The notes under the pieces are model-generated. The model saw nothing but the letters and a program-made list of their open reading frames with translations, searched no databases and was not told the DNA's origin. From Phycisphaerae bacterium (lineage in GTDB: Bacteria; Chloroflexota; Anaerolineae; 4572-78; J111): DNA of 64,000 nt. Position 1 is the stretch's first letter; the number at the start of each line of letters is the position of its first letter. The translations under genes were made by a program, and so were the position numbers. Shown here in pieces: positions 33,251-41,864 of the stretch. The stretch covers positions 8,290-72,289 of the forward strand of contig JANQQF010000035.1 of NCBI GenBank assembly GCA_028285035.1. Direction: 5' to 3'.

Positions 33251-33967
33251 ATGAACCAATTCATCAACACAAGAATTCGGCCCCCGATCTATATCTTTCA
33301 AATGGGCAAGGTTGGCTCAAACTCTTTGAAGTCAACCCTGTATCATAAAACAAAAAGATTAATCGTCAGTACACATCGTTATGAAAAAATGAACCCGAAG
33401 CACCAAATGTTACTCAAATGGCGTAAGCGTCTCAGGTTGCCTGTTTATGTAATTTGTCCCATCAGAGATCCCTTATCAAGAAATGTGTCCGCCTTTTTCC
33501 AAACGTTTAAGCGAGATACAGGCTACGAATTTTCATCTCAGAATTGGACTCTTGATGAACTGCGAGAGATGTTCCTAAAGCATTATCGTCACAATGTGTG
33601 TCTTGAGTGGTTTGATCAGAGCTTCAGACCAACGTTCGAAATCGATGTTTTTTCAACCCCGTTTCCAACTGATCGAAAGTGGCAAACGTATCGGCAAGGG
33701 ATGATCAAGTTTCTCATCTACCGAACCGATATAGATCACTCAACGCAATTAAAGGTCATTTCCCGGTTTTTAGGTCAGGATATTGATGAGTGGGTTTATC
33801 GAAATGTTGCCGAAGAAAAGGATTACGGCGAGGCTTATCAAGCGCTTTGTCAATCAGCCAAGCTGCCCGATATCTATATTTCACTCATGTGCAATTCACG
33901 ATACTGTCAGCACTTTTGGACTCCAGCCGAAATCGCCAGCCTAGCTAAAAGATGGGGGACTGCTTAA
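33251..33967 (+). CDS. Putative capsular polysaccharide synthesis protein, sulfotransferase-like (paralogue 1)
   Basis: A 238-residue protein of the poorly characterised 'putative capsular polysaccharide synthesis' family (PF10364-like). Residues about 11-25 (IYIFQMGKVGSNSLKSTL) resemble a PAPS 5'-loop, and VICPIRDPLSRNVSAFF resembles the 3'-phosphate motif of sulfotransferases. Family landmarks are EIDVFSTPF and the SRYCQHFWTPAEI end. The ATG at 33251 is preferred over 33236 because the paralogue at 37464 starts with the equivalent MNQF. The two share long DNA stretches, so one is a recent duplicate. Confidence 0.85.
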   Translation: MNQFINTRIRPPIYIFQMGKVGSNSLKSTLYHKTKRLIVSTHRYEKMNPKHQMLLKWRKRLRLPVYVICPIRDPLSRNVSAFFQTFKRDTGYEFSSQNWTLDELREMFLKHYRHNVCLEWFDQSFRPTFEIDVFSTPFPTDRKWQTYRQGMIKFLIYRTDIDHSTQLKVISRFLGQDIDEWVYRNVAEEKDYGEAYQALCQSAKLPDIYISLMCNSRYCQHFWTPAEIASLAKRWGTA

Positions 33968-33979
33968 TCGCCTCTTCCT

Positions 33980-34966
33980 ATGACAAACTTTTACGGTAAA
34001 TCGCTCATCTTCATCATCTCTCAACCACGGGCTGGCTCTACCTTGCTGCAAAGAATCTTGGCCACCCATCCCCTAATCCATACCTCAGCCGAGCCTTGGT
34101 TGATGTTACATCCGATTTACACGCTCAAGGAAAAGGGGCTAAAGGCTGAGTATAATGCGGACATGGCTTACAACGCTTTGCAAGATTTTCTCACCTTCTA
34201 TGCGGACGGAGAGGAAACCTGGCTGGAAGCCACTCGGGCGTGGGCCGATGTCCTCTATAGCCGGGCGTTACAGAGCACAGGAAAACCCTTTTTTCTGGAT
34301 AAAACCCCGCGTTACTACTTGATCATTCCTGAACTTTATCGTCTCTTTCCAGAAGCAAAGTTTGTTTTTCTGATCCGTAATCCGCTTGCCGTTCTACACT
34401 CAATTATCGACCGGTGGGTTAAAGAGGATTGGCCGCGACTGGCAAGGTACCGTCAAGATTTATTGGTCGCACCGAATCGCCTGCTTGAGGCGACAGAGGT
34501 AATGGGTGACAAAGCGATCTGTATTCACTATGAGGCGTTGGTCAATAAGCCGGGGGAAACGGTGTCACAGCTTTGTGGTCAGCTTGATGTGCCGTTTGAT
34601 CCTGAAATGTTAAATTACGGGACTGTACAAGCCCCACAAGGACGATACGGCGATAAAACAGGTGTTAGACAAAATACAAGGCCAATCGTTGATAGCACAA
34701 ACAAGTGGAAACAGCTTGCCTTGCAATCTCAGGCACAGCGTTTTGCGATAGCGTATTTGGACGCGCTAGGAGCGGATTGTATCGAAAAATTAGGATACTC
34801 TTATTCAGACCTACGAAATTTAATGATGACAAATAATCCTCGCTCATCTGTACTAAACCTGTCATGGCAAACCGTCATTCGTCCCCAGGACACTTGGACA
34901 CTCAAGGAAAAATTTCTAACCCGATTCATTTTATCTATTCAAAAAAATGGGTTGGGGAAGGGATAG
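33980..34966 (+). CDS. Sulfotransferase-family protein
   Basis: A 328-residue sulfotransferase-like protein (Sulfotransfer_3 type). The 5'-loop is SQPRAGSTLLQRIL (residues about 14-27) and the 3'-phosphate motif is FVFLIRNPLAVLHSIIDRW. The conserved DKTPRYYL segment is typical of this subgroup. It ends 4 bp before the next sulfotransferase start, so the two are probably translated together. The acceptor is unknown. Confidence 0.9.
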   Translation: MTNFYGKSLIFIISQPRAGSTLLQRILATHPLIHTSAEPWLMLHPIYTLKEKGLKAEYNADMAYNALQDFLTFYADGEETWLEATRAWADVLYSRALQSTGKPFFLDKTPRYYLIIPELYRLFPEAKFVFLIRNPLAVLHSIIDRWVKEDWPRLARYRQDLLVAPNRLLEATEVMGDKAICIHYEALVNKPGETVSQLCGQLDVPFDPEMLNYGTVQAPQGRYGDKTGVRQNTRPIVDSTNKWKQLALQSQAQRFAIAYLDALGADCIEKLGYSYSDLRNLMMTNNPRSSVLNLSWQTVIRPQDTWTLKEKFLTRFILSIQKNGLGKG

Positions 34967-34970
34967 GTTT

Positions 34971-35936
34971 ATGCAAGTAATTCAAATTGGTGTTCCCAAA
35001 AGTGGGAATTTCTGGCTATATAATTTAATGCAGCAAATCTATGGTCAAGCTGATATTGAGCCGCAGCGCTTTATTCGACAAGATCCTGTTTTTTCCGTCG
35101 CCCAGAGCTGGGCAGCGACCCGTCCTGGCCCCATCGACGTTGACAGCCTTGATATCGAGCCTTTAGGCATCTACTATCAAATTTGGCCGATTTTTCGGGA
35201 TGTGGTTGACGATATCGATGATTATGTTAGCAAAACGAATTACGTGTGGACCCATGCCAAGTATAGTGAAAATTGCCGAATGGTTTTGTCGAAATTTGAT
35301 AAGATCGTTTACATCGTCCGCGATCCACGTGATGTAGCTATTTCTATGGCGAACTATGCTTTTACCCCTTATATCAAACGCCAGTTTCCCCACGAATTTC
35401 CAGATCCAGCGGCCTATCTGGACGCTCACCTGGAAAAACTAACTCGTCAGTGGGTTCAACACGTGGGACCTTATCTGAAATATCAAACAGAATGCAATAT
35501 CCATTTTATCTTTTACGAGCGGCTTCTTCACAATTTTGATGCAGAACTAATGGCTTTATTGGCGTATCTAAATGTTGATTTATCACCACAAGCTAGCGAA
35601 ATGATTAAGGAGGCGGTTCATTTTTCGACGATGCAAGCTCAACATCCCCATCATCTTCGTAAAGGGAAATCTGGCGGTTGGAAAAATGTCATGTCGCTGG
35701 CTCACATTAAAAAGGTAGAAAACCGAGCAGGCTCCTTGCTCGAAATGCTCAATTATCCACTTCATAATACAGCCAAGACCGATATGACGCCCCTTGACGA
35801 TTTACCTACATTGCCGACCAGTCTAGATATCCCTGCCTTAGAGAAGGCGATTGTCAAGGCTCAAAAAGGATCAATTCGTCAATATCTTAAAAGAGGCTAT
35901 GGGGTTATCAAACGGCAAATGGGCGTTGTCAATTAG
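34971..35936 (+). CDS. Sulfotransferase-family protein
   Basis: A 321-residue sulfotransferase with the 5'-loop GVPKSGNFWLYNLM (about residues 7-20) and 3'-phosphate motif IVYIVRDPRDVAISMANY. A KGKSGGWKNVMS loop near residue 240 corresponds to the C-terminal PAPS-covering motif. The ATG at 34971 is chosen over an upstream in-frame start at 34947 because GGGGAAGGG lies just upstream and it places the loop at the usual distance. A palindromic element follows the stop. Confidence 0.92.
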   Translation: MQVIQIGVPKSGNFWLYNLMQQIYGQADIEPQRFIRQDPVFSVAQSWAATRPGPIDVDSLDIEPLGIYYQIWPIFRDVVDDIDDYVSKTNYVWTHAKYSENCRMVLSKFDKIVYIVRDPRDVAISMANYAFTPYIKRQFPHEFPDPAAYLDAHLEKLTRQWVQHVGPYLKYQTECNIHFIFYERLLHNFDAELMALLAYLNVDLSPQASEMIKEAVHFSTMQAQHPHHLRKGKSGGWKNVMSLAHIKKVENRAGSLLEMLNYPLHNTAKTDMTPLDDLPTLPTSLDIPALEKAIVKAQKGSIRQYLKRGYGVIKRQMGVVN

Positions 35937-35955
35937 GTGAGAATTCGGATATAAA

Positions 35956-36094
35956 TTTTGGTCGTGATGTCATTTCGAGGCATCTTTTCGCCGAGAAATC
36001 CCCCGAATGTCGGTTTACAATGCATATCTGGGCGGATTTCTCTCTGCGCTCCACTGCGTTCCGCTCCGTTCGAAATGACCTGACGACCAAAAAA
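35956..36094. repeat. MITE-like palindromic element, TCATTTCGA family
   Basis: Terminal inverted repeats TTTTGGTCGT...GTCATTTCGA (from 35956) and TCGAAATGAC...ACGACCAAAA (to 36094), with inner TTCTC-containing arms. This type of short non-coding palindrome is dispersed in many bacterial genomes. Its right edge lies 12 bp before the ATG of the next gene. Confidence 0.7.
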
Positions 36095-36105
36095 GGTAGA
36101 AAACG

Positions 36106-37389
36106 ATGCCCTATCCCACTTTGAATGATATTCCGCCGCCTTCAGGTAAAACAGGTTGGCCTTGGACGGAGACGGTGGCTCAACTCCCCACAGCAATGCC
36201 CAACGGCCAGCTCTGGCCTAAGCTAAGTATTATCACGCCTTCTTACAACCAAGGTGAATATATTGAGGAAACGATTCGTTCCATACTTTGGCAAGGGTAT
36301 CCAAACCTGGAATATATCATTGTTGATGGGGGCAGTACAGATAATACGGTTTCCATCATAAAAAAATATGAACCATTTCTGACGCGTTGGGTGAGTGAGG
36401 CAGATCGTGGTCAGGCTGATGCCATCAATAAGGGATTACATCAAGCGACGGGTGACATTGTGGCTTGGTTAAATTCTGATGATGTTTATCCTGAGGGTAC
36501 ATTTGTCACCGTCGCTCAGACAATGTCAGATCATCCTGAGGTTGATGTACTCTATGGAAATTGTTATTTTGTTGATGAGCATAGTCGTCGGATAAAAAGC
36601 GATTTTTTTGGGCAGCCATTCAACCTGAAAAGTTTTCTTTTTCAGAACTATATTCCCCAGCCCTCTACGTTTTTACGTCTGGCCTCGCTGAGTGATGTCG
36701 CCTTGATTGATGAACATTATCAATTTTGTATGGACTATGAGTTTTGGTGGCGCTTGGCGTTTGCTGATAAAACATTTCAATATTGTCCAGAACTATGGTC
36801 GGCGTACCGCTTGCATGAAACCAGTAAGACCGTGAGCCGAGCTTGGGTACAATGGTCAGAACGGGTTAGATTTCTGGAAACGCTTTATAGTCAACCCGGT
36901 GATGTCAAAGGACTGAGACCCTATCAAAACAAGATTTTAGGCCAAACCCACTGGCGTGCGGCCTGGTCTTTTTGGCAGGTGGATCAACCCGATAAAGCAC
37001 TTGACCATGCTCGGACTGGCTTCCAGCTCACCCCTGACTATGTTGTAGATCGAGCCTATATTTTGTTTATCATGGGCCATATGCCGGAGGAGATGCCTCA
37101 GCTAAGTAAAATTGAGGCTTACTGCCAAGCCATGTCCAACATCATTCCCTCCAAATTACGGAGAAAGGCTTGGCGACGAATCCAGGCACGTCATCATGGC
37201 TTACTTGCGGTATTTCGGCAGGATGTGACAAAGCAGGCTTTGGTCAAACACGCTTGGCGAGCGGGTTTTCTTGATCCAAAATGGTTTCGTCGTGGCGAAA
37301 TTCTTGAGTTGATTATTGCAAACTTGATCGGTACCACCGCAACAAAGCATTTGTTGCACCAAAAAAGCAGACTGCGATATTTCCGTTGA
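36106..37389 (+). CDS. Glycosyltransferase family 2
   Basis: A 427-residue GT-A glycosyltransferase. Motifs: LSIITPSYNQGEYIEETIRS, IIVDGGSTDNT and the metal-binding VAWLNSDDVYPEG. The C-terminal 170 residues are helical with TPR-like content (DKALDHARTGFQLTPDYVV) and of unknown role. The ribosome-binding site AAGGTAG lies at the edge of the preceding palindromic element, which may have altered expression. Donor and acceptor are unknown. Confidence 0.92.
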   Translation: MPYPTLNDIPPPSGKTGWPWTETVAQLPTAMPNGQLWPKLSIITPSYNQGEYIEETIRSILWQGYPNLEYIIVDGGSTDNTVSIIKKYEPFLTRWVSEADRGQADAINKGLHQATGDIVAWLNSDDVYPEGTFVTVAQTMSDHPEVDVLYGNCYFVDEHSRRIKSDFFGQPFNLKSFLFQNYIPQPSTFLRLASLSDVALIDEHYQFCMDYEFWWRLAFADKTFQYCPELWSAYRLHETSKTVSRAWVQWSERVRFLETLYSQPGDVKGLRPYQNKILGQTHWRAAWSFWQVDQPDKALDHARTGFQLTPDYVVDRAYILFIMGHMPEEMPQLSKIEAYCQAMSNIIPSKLRRKAWRRIQARHHGLLAVFRQDVTKQALVKHAWRAGFLDPKWFRRGEILELIIANLIGTTATKHLLHQKSRLRYFR

Positions 37390-37463
37390 TTATGACTCGA
37401 TAATCAAATGTTGGTATATCTCTATAACCTAAAACATGTCCGGTCGTCAACCCTGAGGGAAAA

Positions 37464-38216
37464 ATGAACCAGTTTGTCAAAACAAAAATTCTCGCCCCTA
37501 TCTATATCTTTCAGATGGGTAAGGTTGGCTCAACCTCTTTGAGGTCAACGCTATATCAGGAAACCAAACGATTTATCGTTAGCACCCACGGCTATCATTT
37601 GATGGAGTCAAAACACCAAACACTGCTCAAATGGCGTAAATGTCTGAGGCTGCCTATTTATGTGATTTCCCCTATTCGAGATCCGCTATCAAGAAATGTG
37701 TCTGCCTTTTTTCAAAACTTTAGGCGATATACAGGCTACGAATTTTCAGATCAGAATTGGATGACAGACGAGCTAAGAACCATGTTTCTAACCCATTACC
37801 CTCACAACCAATGTCTTGAGTGGCTTGACAAGAACCTCAGGCCAACGTTCGGAATCGATGTTTTTTCAACCCCGTTTTCAACGGATCAAAAGTGGCAAAC
37901 TTATCAGAACGGTATGATAAAGCTTCTTGTTTACCGCACCGATTTAGACCGCTCTAAGCAACTGAAAGTTATTTCTCAATTTCTAGGCCAAGATATTAAT
38001 GAGTGGATTTATCGAAATGTTGCCGAAGACAAAGATTATAGTGATGCCTATAAGACACTTCAGCAATCTGCAAATCTGCCAGATATCTATATTTCCTTCA
38101 TGTGCAAATCGCGTTACTGTCGCCACTTTTGGGCTACAGACGAAATCGAAGCGTTTGCCAAGCGATGGGGAATTAAGCAAAGTCTGTCAAATATTGAATA
38201 TTCAAATGCCCTCTAA
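37464..38216 (+). CDS. Putative capsular polysaccharide synthesis protein, sulfotransferase-like (paralogue 2)
   Basis: A 250-residue close paralogue of 33251-33967, alignable over its whole length without large gaps. It has IYIFQMGKVGSTSLRSTLY as the putative 5'-phosphosulfate loop, VISPIRDPLSRNVSAFF as the putative 3'-phosphate motif, and GIDVFSTPFSTD, DKDYSDAYKTL and SRYCRHFWATDEI as family landmarks. The C-terminus extends about 12 residues past paralogue 1. It may sulfate a different position or be redundant. Confidence 0.85.
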   Translation: MNQFVKTKILAPIYIFQMGKVGSTSLRSTLYQETKRFIVSTHGYHLMESKHQTLLKWRKCLRLPIYVISPIRDPLSRNVSAFFQNFRRYTGYEFSDQNWMTDELRTMFLTHYPHNQCLEWLDKNLRPTFGIDVFSTPFSTDQKWQTYQNGMIKLLVYRTDLDRSKQLKVISQFLGQDINEWIYRNVAEDKDYSDAYKTLQQSANLPDIYISFMCKSRYCRHFWATDEIEAFAKRWGIKQSLSNIEYSNAL

Positions 38217-38248
38217 AGGTCTGGACAGGTAGCAATTTACGTTAACTC

Positions 38249-39463
38249 ATGAAAATTCTATACGTCTCCCCTTTTACACCACATCCAGCCGCTGGGGGGT
38301 CTGCCTTACATACATTTTACAAGTTAAAAGCACTCGCTAAACGGCATCAGGTAATGGTTTGTACCTATTACGATCAAAATCAGAACTATGATACAGCCCT
38401 ACTAGAAGACCTTGGGGTACAAACACACCTTGTCCCATTATTTAATGGTGCGCCATCCTCAACCATCGCAAAACTAACCGGTCTGTTAACCCCAATTCCG
38501 TATACAGTACAAAGCTTTCAATCATCAGGCTTGAAAAAGCAGGTACAAACCTTGAACGTCAATTGGCAACCTGATGTCATTCATTGTGGCTCGTTACATA
38601 TGGCTTGGGTACCAGAGGTCATTGATTGGCAACGCCCCTCAATCTTGGATCAGCGCAATGTTGAATATACACGGCGACAAAACCAAACAACCAACCCATC
38701 ATACCTATCCAAAAAACATCAATTATTACAGGCTTGGGAAAGCCTACGTCTCAAACGCTATGAGCGGCAAATCTGTCTAAAATATACCCATGTAACAACC
38801 GTCACCGTGCAAGACCGAGACAGCTTATTAGAATTAACCCACAATAAAGCAATTGTTACACATACACCCCCAGGGGTTGATTTAGAGCAATATCCGCCCG
38901 TACAAAATGATCACTGTTTGCCAAGGTTAGTATTTGCGGGGACGATGTCCTATCAGCCTAATGAGGATGCGATGCTATATTTTTGTAGCGAAATTTTGCC
39001 ACGCATCGTTCAAGCGGTGCCGGATGTGACTCTAACCATTGTTGGACGTCAGCCAACAGCCAAGATTAGGGCTCTGGCTGATGATCCACGAATCACCGTA
39101 ACCGGAACAGTGCCGGACATTCGGCCTTACTTTGTCGACAGTAGTGTGTGTGTGATTCCGGTCCGCATCGGTGGTGGGATTAAACAAAAGCTACTTGCCG
39201 CAATGGCAATGGGAATGCCCGTGGTCACCAATAACTTTTCCAAAATTGGTATTCCACTCAAGTCGGGCGTTCAGGCCATCGTCGAAGACGAAGCTGACGC
39301 ATTTGCCCGCGCTGTGATTTCGTTACTCGGCGACCAAGCCCGCCGACAAGTGTTGGGGGCTGCTGCGGCCCAATTTATCCGCGACCACTTTAGCTGGAAG
39401 CAGTCGATTACACAGCTAGAGGCGGTTTACGAGCAGGCGCTGGTGGACCATCATCGAAAATAA
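38249..39463 (+). CDS. Glycosyltransferase family 4, paralogue of 22864-24084
   Basis: A 404-residue GT-B glycosyltransferase starting KILYVSPFTPHPAAGGSALH. Its C-terminal half (FAGTMSYQPNEDAMLYF, PVRIGGGIKQKLLAAMAMGM) is nearly the same as in the gene at 22.9 kb. The acceptor-binding N-terminal half is more divergent, so the pair probably share a sugar donor but differ in acceptor. Repeats and a partial element follow downstream. Confidence 0.92.
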   Translation: MKILYVSPFTPHPAAGGSALHTFYKLKALAKRHQVMVCTYYDQNQNYDTALLEDLGVQTHLVPLFNGAPSSTIAKLTGLLTPIPYTVQSFQSSGLKKQVQTLNVNWQPDVIHCGSLHMAWVPEVIDWQRPSILDQRNVEYTRRQNQTTNPSYLSKKHQLLQAWESLRLKRYERQICLKYTHVTTVTVQDRDSLLELTHNKAIVTHTPPGVDLEQYPPVQNDHCLPRLVFAGTMSYQPNEDAMLYFCSEILPRIVQAVPDVTLTIVGRQPTAKIRALADDPRITVTGTVPDIRPYFVDSSVCVIPVRIGGGIKQKLLAAMAMGMPVVTNNFSKIGIPLKSGVQAIVEDEADAFARAVISLLGDQARRQVLGAAAAQFIRDHFSWKQSITQLEAVYEQALVDHHRK

Positions 39464-39530
39464 ACTTAGTTGACAATAGTCTTGAAATAATTCATTGCGA
39501 CTCGATTATGTGTTCAATACAATTTTCGTT

Positions 39531-39619
39531 CATGTCATGCCCGAATGTATTTATCGGGCATCCACTGATGGGGGATAACGAATGATGGATTCCCGCTAAA
39601 AGCGTGCGGGAATGACATG
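39531..39619. repeat. MITE-like palindromic element (TCCCGC family)
   Basis: Outer arms CATGTCAT-CCCG (39531-39543) and CGGG-ATGACATG (39607-39619), with inner hairpins CCCGA/TCGGG and TCCCGC/GCGGGA. This layout matches a widely dispersed non-coding palindrome in bacterial genomes. Confidence 0.7.
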
Positions 39620-39643
39620 AACCCACAGGTTTATTCATCACCA

Positions 39644-39667
39644 TAGCGATAGAATTCATTCTGTCGC
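39644..39667. repeat. Partial copy of the triple-hairpin repeat (inverted)
   Basis: On the minus strand this reads ACAGAATGAATTCTATCGCT, matching the first hairpin of the 82-bp repeats at 9028 and 27061. Only this hairpin is kept. Confidence 0.55.
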
Positions 39668-39689
39668 ATCAATTCAAGGACAACACCCT

Positions 39690-40574
39690 ATGAATCAAAC
39701 TGAACCCGTTCCCACCGAAGCAGCTCTGCATGATTATTATGCCCAAGGCTGGGAAACAATGTGGCTGGAGCAGGTCGATCAAAATTTGCAGCCGTTGGAA
39801 ACCGGCTATCGACGGCGCATGGACGCCACCTTCGCCGCCCTACAAATCCCGAATAATCAAGCTTTAACCGTGCTTGATGCGGGGTGTGGCGTCGGAATTT
39901 ATGCGATCAATCTAGCCAAACGATATCCCAAATTGACGATTACGGGTTTCGATCTGTCAGAGCCTCAAATTGAGGTTGCCAACCGTCTCGCCAGGGAGCA
40001 AGGAGTGGCGGAACGATGTCGCTTTTTGGTGGGGAACATCAACACCACCATACTAGGGCAAAAGTTCGATTTTATTAGTTGCACCGAGCTACTTGAGCAT
40101 CTGCCCGATCCCAAGCCCGCCTTTAAAAATTTACAGGCGATGGGCCGCGCCTCTACCAGATACGTCTTATCTGTACCGCAATATTATCACAATCGACGAC
40201 AGTCGGGAACGTTTTACAAGCAGGTTTTGCCTGATGGGCAGGAGATACACACCCAAGATCAAGGCAAACTGGTCAATAATGTGCCCGTGTTTGAATATTA
40301 CCACGCCTTGTATTCGATTGATGAGGTGAAACAGTTGCTTCGTGAAAATGGTTATGTGATCGAAAAAATCGTTGGAACTAGCTTTGTCTTAGCCCCACAA
40401 CCAGCCTCCCCTTATGAAAGTACGCTAGGCAAAGCGAACCGACGCGCCTTTAATGGTGTGGCTAAAGTAGCCAACCAGGTTAGTGAATATCTTAGTGTAG
40501 CCGTTGATCTTAAGCTCAATCGATGGTTGGGCTATCGTCAGGCGGCTAATTTAATCATTCGATGTCGTCAGTAG
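39690..40574 (+). CDS. Class I SAM-dependent methyltransferase
   Basis: A 294-residue methyltransferase with motif I VLDAGCGVGIYAINLA (residues about 55-70), an acidic residue after the second strand (TGFDLSEPQIEVA) and the post-motif SCTELLEHLPDP. It probably O-methylates a sugar in the glycan or caps its end; the substrate is unknown. It starts after two repeat elements and has no close upstream partner. Confidence 0.88.
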   Translation: MNQTEPVPTEAALHDYYAQGWETMWLEQVDQNLQPLETGYRRRMDATFAALQIPNNQALTVLDAGCGVGIYAINLAKRYPKLTITGFDLSEPQIEVANRLAREQGVAERCRFLVGNINTTILGQKFDFISCTELLEHLPDPKPAFKNLQAMGRASTRYVLSVPQYYHNRRQSGTFYKQVLPDGQEIHTQDQGKLVNNVPVFEYYHALYSIDEVKQLLRENGYVIEKIVGTSFVLAPQPASPYESTLGKANRRAFNGVAKVANQVSEYLSVAVDLKLNRWLGYRQAANLIIRCRQ

Positions 40575-40960
40575 ATCCAATAAAAATTATAACGAGGCAA
40601 ATTTCGATGTTAATTTGGCATCTCTCCGAACGAAATCTAAATCGTGGCGGTGGTCTGGAGCGAGTCGGGGTAATTGAGGCAGACCTGTTAAGGCTTTTCC
40701 AAGAAATAAATTGGGCAAAGTACCTTGAAATCATAAAGATCTGACCGTGGCTCAATCTATCTGTAGAAAAGCTTTAAAGCCGTGCGATCAACAGGCTGAT
40801 AAACACCTATTTCGGTTCACGCCTTTTGCCCTTGGTTATTTATTTTCTTGGCACGGCCTAAAACAATACAATGTTAATATAACCCTGTTTGCTAAAAACG
40901 GGGATTGTGGCAACTTTATCAAAAGACAAATTCGATTCTATTGGGTTCATAGGTTTTTAG
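40575..40960. other. Gene-poor stretch with glycosyltransferase remnants
   Basis: 386 bp between two methyltransferase genes. It contains a short GT4-like fragment (separate entry) and, after its stop, an open frame of 76 codons from a GTG at 40747 to 40977 (with NVNITLFAKNG inside) that looks like further decayed glycosyltransferase sequence but cannot be assigned. Confidence 0.45.
40607..40744 (+). pseudogene. GT4 glycosyltransferase 5' fragment
   Basis: A 45-codon open frame starting MLIWHLSERNLNRGGGLERV and IEADLL, which matches the N-terminus of the intact GT4 at 41865 (MVVWHLTQVDLDHIGGLERR and ITEAEAL). It ends at a TGA after unrelated codons, so only the first part of a glycosyltransferase gene survives. 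It was probably left by recombination between related GT4 genes. Confidence 0.65.
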
Positions 40961-41755
40961 ATGATAAAACTCGCTAGCAACTATTATTCTTGGTTTGGGA
41001 TTTTTGGATTGATGAGAGTTGTAAAAAGAAAGGCTACGAACTCGAACAGTTTACTGAAAGTTGGTAGGCATAGACTCAAAGCTCCATTTTATTTGAGGCT
41101 TGGTACGAGTGATATACAAACATATGAGCAAGTCTTTATTAATCAGGATTTCGATTTTGTAATTAATGTTTCGCCCAAGGTAATCGTAGATGCTGGGGCA
41201 AATATTGGGCTTGCCTCTATTTACTTTGCCAATAGATATCCCGAATCAAAAATCATTGCGATTGAACCAGAAAAAAGCAACTTTGAATTACTTAAAATGA
41301 ATGTAGCCCCATATGATAATATCGTTGCGATTCAGGCGGCACTGTGGGATAAAAATGAAGAGATAGATCTGGTTGACCCAGGATTAGGTAAGTGGGGATT
41401 TATGACGGAGGCAGCAGAAAGTCAACAAACGGGTTTTGGAAGCCTATGTCATCGGATACAGGGAGTCACCATAGACAAAATTATGAAAGATTATGATATA
41501 TCGAGTATCGATATTCTAAAGATGGATATTGAAGGCGCAGAAAGAGAAGTGTTTAATGACCCCTCATCTTGGATTGGAAGTGTAAGTACAATGATTGTTG
41601 AGCTTCATGAACGTATGAAGTCAGGGTGTAGACGCAGTTTCTATAATAACTCGAATGGCTTTGATATTGAATGGACTCAAGGAGAACGTGTGTATTTATC
41701 AAGAGGCAATTCTTTAAGCAAACCGAAGAAGATTTTAGGAAAAATGGAAATTTGA
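40961..41755 (+). CDS. FkbM family methyltransferase
   Basis: A 264-residue SAM-dependent methyltransferase of the FkbM family. Motif I is IVDAGANIGLASIYFA, motif II is IAIEPEKSNFELLKMN, and the later ILKMDIEGAEREVF is diagnostic for FkbM proteins. It probably methylates a hydroxyl on the glycan. It is more AT-rich than the glycosyltransferases around it, suggesting separate acquisition. The start at 40961 has no strong ribosome-binding site. Confidence 0.9.
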   Translation: MIKLASNYYSWFGIFGLMRVVKRKATNSNSLLKVGRHRLKAPFYLRLGTSDIQTYEQVFINQDFDFVINVSPKVIVDAGANIGLASIYFANRYPESKIIAIEPEKSNFELLKMNVAPYDNIVAIQAALWDKNEEIDLVDPGLGKWGFMTEAAESQQTGFGSLCHRIQGVTIDKIMKDYDISSIDILKMDIEGAEREVFNDPSSWIGSVSTMIVELHERMKSGCRRSFYNNSNGFDIEWTQGERVYLSRGNSLSKPKKILGKMEI

Positions 41756-41864
41756 GAAGATGAATGTTATGTCTAAACAGGCCTACAAATCGGTTTACTT
41801 AAAACATCAATCCGGCTATCTGAGCTAATTTGATGAATGTACACTTTTTGGGGAGATATCCATC

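Noticed and set aside
39531..39619. Possible CRISPR-like repeats or intrinsic terminator
   Set aside because: There is only one copy with internal palindromes and no spacer-repeat periodicity; a MITE-like palindrome is the better reading.
41766..41826. Very short frame (MSKQAYKSVYLKHQSGYLS) between FkbM and GT4 genes
   Set aside because: Too short to support; may be debris of a lost gene, but no family evidence.
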